Positions 1 through 4,901 of a stretch of 11,673 nucleotides of DNA are shown one piece after another. The DNA comes from Moraxellaceae bacterium (lineage in GTDB: Bacteria > Pseudomonadota > Gammaproteobacteria > Pseudomonadales > Moraxellaceae). The position numbers and the translations under genes were made by a program. The notes beneath the pieces were generated by a model, which saw only the letters and a list, made by a program, of their open reading frames with translations, was not told the origin of the DNA and did no database searches. Position 1 is the first letter of the stretch; every line of letters begins with the position of its first letter. Location of the stretch: contig JAJNDL010000010.1 in assembly GCA_021156385.1 (NCBI GenBank), forward strand, positions 1-11,673, given 5' to 3'.

Positions 1-186
1 TCGACCTCCTTCGCCAATCCGGCCGTCACGCTGGCACGCGCCGCCAGCGACACCTTCGCCGGCATCCGGCCCGCGGATGCGCCGGGCTTCATCGTTGCGC
101 AACTGCTGGGCGCGGCGGCCGCGGTGCTGGTGACCGGCTGGCTGACGCGCCGACCCGCCGCACCTGCACGCCCCGGGGTGCAATGA
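1..186 (+). CDS. MIP-family (aquaporin/aquaglyceroporin) channel, C-terminal 61 residues
   Basis: The window starts inside this gene; only the last 61 codons are present. The fragment begins STSFANPAVTLARAASDTF, which contains the second NPA motif of the major intrinsic protein family. A hydrophobic stretch follows (PGFIVAQLLGAAAAVLVTGWL), matching the last transmembrane helix, and then a short Arg/Pro-rich tail. Proteins of this family are inner-membrane channels for water, glycerol or small neutral solutes. The residue directly after NPA is Val rather than the Arg of strict water channels. From memory this NPAVT(L/I)AR form is common in aquaglyceroporin-like members, some of them in arsenic-resistance operons; that context cannot be checked here. 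The TGA stop at 184-186 overlaps the ATG of the pirin gene at 183 (ATGA), so the two are probably co-transcribed and translationally coupled. The family is well supported, the substrate is not. Confidence 0.85.
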   Translation, partial: STSFANPAVTLARAASDTFAGIRPADAPGFIVAQLLGAAAAVLVTGWLTRRPAAPARPGVQ

Positions 187-1052
187 AAAGCCTCGCCTTC
201 GTGCAGCGCAACGACACGCGCTTCGCCGTGGGCGGCTTCGCGCCCGTGCTCTCGGTGTTTTCCTACCACGAGCTCGGCAGCACCGTGTCGCCCTTCCTGC
301 TGCTGGACCACATCGGGCCCGGCCGCCTGCTGCCTTCCGTGCGCCGCCAGGGCGTCGAGGACCACCCGCACCGCGGCTTCGAGACGGTGACGCTCGTCTA
401 TGCCGGCGAACTCGAGCATCGCGACTCCGCCAGCAATGGCGGCCTGATCGGCGCCGGTGACGTGCAATGGATGACCGCCGCCGGCGGCGTCGTGCACCGC
501 GAACTCTTCAGCGAGGCTTTCACGCGGCGCGGCGGTCCCTTCGAGATGATCCAGCTCTGGGTCAACCTGCCGGCGGCCGACAAGCTGCACGCGCCGGGCT
601 ACCAGAGCCTCGCCGCCACCGGCATTCCCGTCGTCGCGCTGCCAGGCGGCGCGGGCAGCGTGCGCGTCATCGCCGGCATCTTCGACGGCGTCAGCGGCGC
701 GGTCCGCACGCACACGCGCATGAACGTGCTCGACGTGCAGCTGCACGCCGGCACTTCCGCTGTCTTTCCCGCCGCGGACGGCGACACCGCGCTCGTCTAC
801 CTGCGCCGCGGCCGCCTGCGCTTCGACACGGAAGAAGTGGTGGAAGCAAATGGCCTCGCCGTGCTGTCGAACCACGGTGCGGGCATACCGGTTACCGCGC
901 TGGAAGCGAGCCAGCTGCTCGTGCTGAGCGGCGCGCGCATCGACGAGCCGATCAATGGCCACGGCCCCTTCGTCATGAACAGCTACGCGGAAATCCTGCA
1001 GGCTTACGACGACGTGAAGCGCGGCCGGCTGGAGCCCAGGCCGGAGGAGTGA
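183..1052 (+). CDS. Pirin family protein
   Basis: A 289-residue bicupin protein of normal length for bacterial pirins (about 230-300 residues). The N-terminal cupin carries the family signature, with HPHRGFETVT at residues 61-70 and GGVVHRE at 101-107. His61, His63, His105 and Glu107 match the four metal ligands of characterised pirins, which bind iron or another divalent metal. The N-terminal YHELGSTVSPFLLLDHIGPG region is also typical. The C-terminal cupin (about 160-260) lacks ligands, as usual. Pirins are cytoplasmic; some have quercetin 2,3-dioxygenase activity and others regulate metabolic enzymes or transcription, so the substrate here is unknown. The start is the ATG overlapping the upstream aquaporin stop, and reinitiation after that gene would explain the lack of a good separate Shine-Dalgarno. 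The gene converges on a minus-strand membrane protein 142 bases away, with no clear intrinsic terminator between them. Confidence 0.93.
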   Translation: MKSLAFVQRNDTRFAVGGFAPVLSVFSYHELGSTVSPFLLLDHIGPGRLLPSVRRQGVEDHPHRGFETVTLVYAGELEHRDSASNGGLIGAGDVQWMTAAGGVVHRELFSEAFTRRGGPFEMIQLWVNLPAADKLHAPGYQSLAATGIPVVALPGGAGSVRVIAGIFDGVSGAVRTHTRMNVLDVQLHAGTSAVFPAADGDTALVYLRRGRLRFDTEEVVEANGLAVLSNHGAGIPVTALEASQLLVLSGARIDEPINGHGPFVMNSYAEILQAYDDVKRGRLEPRPEE

Positions 1053-1194
1053 AGCCCGCGGAGGAATAGAGGCACGGGTCCCAGGCAAGAAACTGCCCGT
1101 CGTTGCCGGACAGCAGCTGCCCTGCCGTGTCGCTGTCGCTGTCGCCAGGCATTCCGGCTGCTCCCCTGTCTCGAAAAGGGCGGGCTCGCTGCCG

Positions 1195-1701
1195 CTAGGG
1201 CCGCCGGTGCGTCGCGTGCAGCAACGCTTCGCGCAGTGCGTCCTCGCCGCGCGGGAACTCGCCCTGCGCATCCACCACCAGCTTCTTTCCCGCCGGCGTG
1301 CAATAGCCCGTCCAGGGCACGTCCACCTGCACACCGGGCAGGCCGTGGCTGCGGCCTTCGTGGTGCTCGCCGCCGCTCAGCGGCGACTGCCATTCCTGCG
1401 TGCGCGTGCCGAACAGCGTCCAGAGCTGCACACGCACATGGCCCGCCGCCGTCTGCTCGACGCGCGTGACGTAGCGCCCGCTCAGCCAGGCCATGGGCCA
1501 GAACAGCGCAGAACCCAGCAGCACCATGCCGATCTTCCACGCCTGTACCGCGCCGCGGCTGCCGAACTCGGCGAGCAGCTGCGCCTCGGCCGGCAGCGAC
1601 ACCAGCCAGGCCGAGAGCGGCACCGGCGCCAGCGTGAGCAGCAGCACCAGCGTGAGCAGGCGGCTGCGTCCGGAACGGTAGAGAAGTGTGGACTCGGTCA
1701 T
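1195..1701 (-). CDS. Hypothetical two-helix membrane protein
   Basis: A 168-residue protein I do not recognise by name. Residues about 14-34 and 56-75 form two hydrophobic helices around a short loop. The remaining 90 residues are soluble, rich in Gly, His and aromatic residues, and look like beta strands (YVTRVEQTAAGHVRVQLWT), with one Cys at about 134. A membrane hairpin followed by a beta-rich tail resembles small inner-membrane proteins with a PH-like domain, but no family is assigned. The start is uncertain: ATG at 1701 is used here, while a TTG at 1716 would add five residues; neither has a convincing Shine-Dalgarno. The gene is divergent from the histidine kinase and convergent with pirin, so it is probably a single-gene unit. 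Coding is supported by an open frame with sensible composition. Confidence 0.7.
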   Translation of the reverse strand: MTESTLLYRSGRSRLLTLVLLLTLAPVPLSAWLVSLPAEAQLLAEFGSRGAVQAWKIGMVLLGSALFWPMAWLSGRYVTRVEQTAAGHVRVQLWTLFGTRTQEWQSPLSGGEHHEGRSHGLPGVQVDVPWTGYCTPAGKKLVVDAQGEFPRGEDALREALLHATHRRP

Positions 1702-1868
1702 GGAATGCGGGGACAACGCTGGTTAAATGGCAGAATCAGGACCGTTTCTAGAGCATTCGCGGCGCGCTGGCCACCCTCCCCTGCACCGGCCCGTACCGCG
1801 TCCGGCCGCCTGAGTGCGGTCGCGGCGCACCGTGCCGCTACACGGTGACCGGCTTGGCGAACGCGACC

Positions 1869-3662
1869 ATGACCCACGACGCGCACCACAGCGCCGGGCA
1901 TCCGGCAGCCGAACAGCTCTCCCGGACCGTCGGGCTGGAGGGCTTTCGCTATTTCACGATGGTGTGCACCACGGCCGGGCTGATGATGAGCGCGGTCTAC
2001 TTCGTGCTCGGTCCGCGCCTCCTGGCCGCGGTCGCCCTCGGCAGCACCGTCCTCTTCGTCATCATGAACCGCTGGGTGCAGGCACGGCCCGACGGCTCGC
2101 GCGTCGCGCACGGCAACTGGCTGGTGTCGATCTTCATCCTGATGGCACTGGCCACGATGGCCTTCGCCACCGGGCAGAACACGTCCTTCGTGGCCTGGTA
2201 CCTGCCGCTCATGCCGCTGGTGGGCGGCTACCTCGGCCGGCCGCGCAGCATCATCGCCTGGTCGCTGCTGACCATGCTGGTCATCGGCGTGCTCTGGATC
2301 GCCGAGATCCACCTGCCGCTGCACGAGGAGTTCCAGCCCACCACGCCGTTGCTCGGCCTGACGCAGCTCATGCTCATCGCCTTCTGCGCCGGTTTCAGCC
2401 TGATCGCGCACCACATCCGTTCGCGCCACGAACTCAAGCTGGCGCAGAGCCTGGAGGCGGAGCAGGAGGCGCGCCAGGCGCTGGAGCAGGCGCGCCTGCG
2501 CGCCGAGCAGGCCGACCGCGCCAAGAGCGATTTCCTCGCGGTGATGAGCCACGAGATCCGCACGCCGCTGAACGGCATCCTCGGCCTTACCCAGCTCCTG
2601 CAGAAGGGCGCGTGGAACGAGGACAAGGCCCAGTACCTCACGCTGATCGAGCGCTCCGGCGAAACCCTGCTGCACCTCGTCAACAACCTGCTGGATTTCT
2701 CCAAGATCGAGGCCGGCAAGCTCGACCTCGAGCAGGCCGCCTTCTCGCCGGCCGCGGTGGCGCGCCACACCGCCGGGCTCGTGCACGAGACGGCGCTGCA
2801 GCACGGCCTCGAGCTCGACATCGAACTTGTGCTGCCGGGCTTCGTGCGCGGCGATCCGGCGCGTCTCGGCCAGGTGCTGCTCAACCTGCTCGCCAACGCC
2901 GTCAAGTTCACCGAGCACGGGCGCATCGTGCTGCGCGGGCGCGAACTGCCGCGCATGGACGGCAGCGTCTGGCTGCGCTTCGAGGTGCAGGACACCGGCA
3001 TCGGCATTCCCTCGGCGGCGCAAACGCGGCTGTTCCAGCCCTTCGTGCAGGCTGAGGCCTCGACCAGCCGGCGCTTCGGCGGCACCGGCCTCGGCCTCGC
3101 CATCTGCCGGCGCCTCACCGATGCCATGGGCGGCGCCATCGGCGTCGCCAGCCGCGAGGGCCGCGGCAGCACGTTCTGGGTGGAGATTCCCTTCGCCATG
3201 GCGGCCCCCGGCGAGATCGCCGCCGCGGTCGTGCCGGAGCGTTTCGAATCCGCCGCCGGGCCGGGCCGGGCGCGCGTGCTGCTGGTGGAGGACAACGCCA
3301 CCAACCAGGTGGTCGCGCGCGGCATGCTGCACAAGCTCGGCGTCAGCGTGGACCTGGTGGAGGACGGCGCCGCCGCCGTGGCGGCCGTCGCGCGCCACGC
3401 CTACGACCTCGTGTTCATGGACTGCCACCTGCCCGGCATGGACGGCCTCGAGGCCACGCGCCGCATCCGCGCGCAGGAGCCGGGCCACCGCCGCGTGCCC
3501 ATCGTCGCGCTGACCGCGGCGGCCTTCGACGAAGACCGCCTGCGCTGCGCCGAATCCGGCATGGACGATTTCCTCGCCAAGCCGGTGCGCATGATGGAGC
3601 TGGAGAAAACGCTGGCACGCTGGCTGCGGCCGGCAGAGCCGCACGCGCTGAAGACGAACTGA
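1869..3662 (+). CDS. Membrane-bound hybrid histidine kinase with C-terminal receiver domain
   Basis: A 597-residue orphan hybrid sensor kinase. The N-terminal part has about six hydrophobic segments (roughly 26-48, 51-67, 84-101, 105-122, 127-145, 160-181), followed by a Glu/Arg-rich coiled coil (about 189-216). The HisKA domain has the phosphoacceptor His228 in [10 protein letters not shown]. The HATPase domain shows the N box around Asn343 ([11 protein letters not shown]), the G1 box DTGIGIP (about 375-381) and the G2 box GGTGLGLAI (about 404-412). The receiver domain (about 469-585) has the acidic pair Glu474/Asp475, phosphoacceptor Asp518 in [10 protein letters not shown], Thr549 and Lys571, so all catalytic residues are present. 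It has no PAS, HAMP or histidine phosphotransfer domain, so a separate HPt protein and final regulator are expected elsewhere; neither is in the window. ATG at 1869 is chosen over an in-frame GTG at 1845; neither has a strong ribosome binding site. The signal sensed is unknown. Confidence 0.93.
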   Translation: MTHDAHHSAGHPAAEQLSRTVGLEGFRYFTMVCTTAGLMMSAVYFVLGPRLLAAVALGSTVLFVIMNRWVQARPDGSRVAHGNWLVSIFILMALATMAFATGQNTSFVAWYLPLMPLVGGYLGRPRSIIAWSLLTMLVIGVLWIAEIHLPLHEEFQPTTPLLGLTQLMLIAFCAGFSLIAHHIRSRHELKLAQSLEAEQEARQALEQARLRAEQADRAKSDFLAVMSHEIRTPLNGILGLTQLLQKGAWNEDKAQYLTLIERSGETLLHLVNNLLDFSKIEAGKLDLEQAAFSPAAVARHTAGLVHETALQHGLELDIELVLPGFVRGDPARLGQVLLNLLANAVKFTEHGRIVLRGRELPRMDGSVWLRFEVQDTGIGIPSAAQTRLFQPFVQAEASTSRRFGGTGLGLAICRRLTDAMGGAIGVASREGRGSTFWVEIPFAMAAPGEIAAAVVPERFESAAGPGRARVLLVEDNATNQVVARGMLHKLGVSVDLVEDGAAAVAAVARHAYDLVFMDCHLPGMDGLEATRRIRAQEPGHRRVPIVALTAAAFDEDRLRCAESGMDDFLAKPVRMMELEKTLARWLRPAEPHALKTN

Positions 3663-4109
3663 CGCAAGACGGCGGCAGCGTGTTCGCGCCGGTTCCCGCG
3701 CGGGCCGGCACGGCACGACCGCAGGCCCGCGCGGCATGCCCGTCCGCGGGAACGCCACCGCGGAACACTGCATTGCCGGCCGGAAAAAAGTGCATCCGCC
3801 CGCATCGCCGTTCCGCTTCCGTCATCGCCGCGCCCGCCCGTCTCGCCGCCACGGCCTCTCATTCCCCGCACGACTTCTCGTCACCAAAGCTGTGGTAGTT
3901 TCCTGCGCTGCGGCATCTAAACCGCCGCATTCACCCGCACCGGATCCACCGCCCCATGCGCACCGGCTTCTTCGCCACCGCTCCGCTTCCTGTCGTCACC
4001 TGCACCGCGCCGGCGACCGGGCATTTTGCCGCCTGCCTCTCCGCGCGCCGGGCCTGAGTTCTCCTCCCTTCAGGTCCGGCCCCCGCGCCCGACCCTCACC
4101 CTGAAGCGT
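3663..4109. other. Gene-poor interval between histidine kinase and small-ORF cluster
   Basis: About 450 bases in which I see no convincing gene. The open frames here are short, rich in Pro, Arg and Ala, and lack ribosome binding sites. The left part holds a strong inverted repeat (listed separately). The middle (about 3860-3920) is locally lower in G+C and could hold a promoter for the downstream small genes, but I could not find a -35/-10 pair worth calling. Confidence 0.5.
3696..3734 (+). terminator. 11-bp perfect inverted repeat downstream of the histidine kinase
   Basis: CCGCGCGGGCC at 3696-3706 is exactly complementary to GGCCCGCGCGG at 3724-3734, leaving a 17-base loop. It starts 34 bases after the kinase stop codon. 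An alternative, smaller hairpin (GCCGG at 3688-3692 with CCGGC at 3705-3709) overlaps its left arm. There is no T run after either structure, so it is not a classical intrinsic terminator. Its position fits a transcript-end structure, either 3'-end stabilising or Rho-assisted termination. Confidence 0.4.
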
Positions 4110-4114
4110 GGAGA
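4110..4114 (+). promoter_or_regulatory. Ribosome binding site choosing the GTG start at 4121
   Basis: GGAGA sits six bases before GTG 4121, a good distance, but directly abuts ATG 4115, too close for that codon to be used well. This favours GTG as the start of the Rnk-like small ORF. Confidence 0.45.
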
Positions 4115-4120
4115 ATGCCC

Positions 4121-4285
4121 GTGAATGTTCGTCCCCCCGTTGTCGTTCCACCCCATGATCTCGATCGGCTCAGCACGCTGCTCGAGCGCCAGCCCGCCGG
4201 CGACGGCCGCCTGCTGCAGCTGCGCCCGATCGACGTAGTCGGCCGGCCCCGCCGCGTGAAGGAGGCAGCGTCGTGGACATCCTGA
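4121..4285 (+). CDS. Small ORF resembling the N-terminus of Rnk (nucleoside diphosphate kinase regulator); possible remnant
   Basis: A 54-residue ORF starting at GTG 4121 (or ATG 4115, two residues longer). It begins (as Met-) NVRPPVVVPPHDLDRLSTLL, and continues E-R-Q-P-A. From memory this resembles the first 25 or so residues of Rnk-family proteins, which have an RPP-hydrophobic run, then DLDRLxxLLE and a Pro-Ala. Rnk proteins are about 130-140 residues and carry a GreA/GreB-like C-terminal domain with a VVTMNS motif that binds RNA polymerase. That motif is absent from this frame and I do not see it in the other plus frames that follow. The ORF is therefore either a truncated, decayed rnk or a short independent protein. 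Its last 13 bases overlap the start of the next small ORF in another frame, which suggests translational coupling if it is translated. The family assignment is tentative. Confidence 0.45.
   Translation: MNVRPPVVVPPHDLDRLSTLLERQPAGDGRLLQLRPIDVVGRPRRVKEAASWTS
4261..4265 (+). promoter_or_regulatory. Ribosome binding site for the 73-residue small protein
   Basis: GGAGG lies seven bases before GTG 4273. It supports translation from this GTG start and sits inside the end of the preceding small ORF. Confidence 0.65.
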
Positions 4286-4494
4286 AATCCTGGCAGCGGC
4301 AGACGGAGGAGCAGCTCGACGTACTCGAGGTCACCGCAGGGAAGGTCTATGTCGCCTGCTACGAAGGCGAGGACTGCAGTGCGGTCGGCTGCACGCATGC
4401 GGAATTCCGGGCCGGCAAGCTGCACGGCGTGGTGCGCGAGATCTTCGGCGAAGCGGTGCTCGCGGAAGCGCTGCAATATCTCCGCCCCTCCTAG
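4273..4494 (+). CDS. Small Cys-containing hypothetical protein (73 aa)
   Basis: A 73-residue soluble protein, not recognised. The GTG start at 4273 is supported by a GGAGG seven bases upstream. The sequence alternates a helix (DILKSWQRQTEEQLDVLEV, about 2-20), a beta-like GKVYVACYEG segment, and a C-terminal helix (about 53-71, VVREIFGEAVLAEALQYLR). The central region has Cys29, Cys35 and Cys40 followed by His42, a C-x5-C-x4-C-x-H spacing that could bind a metal or form a redox pair; this is inference from spacing only. There is no signal peptide or membrane helix, so it is probably cytoplasmic. It overlaps the end of the Rnk-like ORF by 13 bases and is separated by 178 bases from the next small gene. 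Its balanced, non-repetitive composition is unlike the Pro/Arg-rich translations of non-coding frames nearby, which supports it as real. Confidence 0.65.
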   Translation: MDILKSWQRQTEEQLDVLEVTAGKVYVACYEGEDCSAVGCTHAEFRAGKLHGVVREIFGEAVLAEALQYLRPS

Positions 4495-4661
4495 CGCCGG
4501 CCGCCAGGAAACCGCCGCCGGCCCTGTGCGAAACATCCGTGCGCCACGGTCATCGGACGCTCTGCCGCCGCAGGGATACGGACAAGGCATTTTCGGCAGG
4601 CCCGCCCTAACGGCTCGGCTACGCTTGTTGGAGAAGCGCCAGCGGAGCGAGCGCCGCACGC

Positions 4662-4667
4662 AGGAGG
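4662..4667 (+). promoter_or_regulatory. Strong ribosome binding site for the 64-residue small protein
   Basis: AGGAGG, a near-perfect Shine-Dalgarno, ends five bases before ATG 4673. It decides the start: the same frame is open upstream for over 300 bases, but the upstream part is a non-coding shadow of the 73-residue gene. Confidence 0.75.
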
Positions 4668-4672
4668 ACGTC

Positions 4673-4867
4673 ATGGCAGCAGAACGCAGGGCCGGCCGCG
4701 AGCACGGCAACGGCCCGCCGCGCGAACTCGATCCGGCACGCAGCAAGTCCGTGGAGGAAGTTGAGCGGGAGGTGGACGAGATTGTCGCCGCACTGGCGGC
4801 CCGGGAACGGGCACGCCGGGCCCGCGAGGCGGCAGCCGATGACGAGGCCGGTGACTACCAGCGCTAG
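4673..4867 (+). CDS. Small charged helical hypothetical protein (64 aa)
   Basis: A 64-residue protein of unknown function, starting at an ATG preceded by AGGAGG. Residues 1-26 are basic, Gly/Pro-containing and probably disordered. Residues 27-54 (starting VEEVEREVDEIVAALAARER) show a heptad-like pattern of Val, Ile, Leu and Ala with Glu and Arg, so a single amphipathic or coiled-coil helix is likely. The tail is acidic (AADDEAGDYQR). There is no Cys, signal peptide or membrane segment. The size and make-up fit a small cytoplasmic adaptor or a nucleic-acid or protein-binding helix, but no role can be assigned. It ends 34 bases from the convergent stop of the double diguanylate cyclase, with a small hairpin between. 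It may share a transcript with the two small ORFs upstream. Confidence 0.65.
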   Translation: MAAERRAGREHGNGPPRELDPARSKSVEEVEREVDEIVAALAARERARRAREAAADDEAGDYQR

Positions 4868-4874
4868 CGCGGCA

Positions 4875-4893
4875 ACCCGGCAACAGGCCGGGT
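4875..4893. terminator. Hairpin between convergent genes
   Basis: ACCCGGC at 4875-4881 pairs with GCCGGGT at 4887-4893 across a five-base loop (AACAG). It sits between two facing stop codons (4867 on plus, 4902 on minus). No T run follows on either strand, so it may be only a weak or factor-assisted terminator. Confidence 0.4.
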
Positions 4894-4901
4894 CCCTGCC
4901 C

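Noticed and set aside
1698..3773. A 691-codon minus-strand open frame opposite the histidine kinase
   Set aside because: Low-complexity His/Arg/Ala/Gln-rich translation antisense to clear kinase and receiver motifs; treated as a composition artefact.
4620..4625. TACGCT as a -10 box for the 64-residue gene
   Set aside because: No acceptable -35 element is found 16-18 bases upstream.
4096..4746. A 216-codon minus-strand open frame over the small-gene cluster
   Set aside because: No ribosome binding site or recognisable domain, Arg/Ser-rich composition, and it opposes plus-strand ORFs with good ribosome binding sites. It remains a weak alternative.
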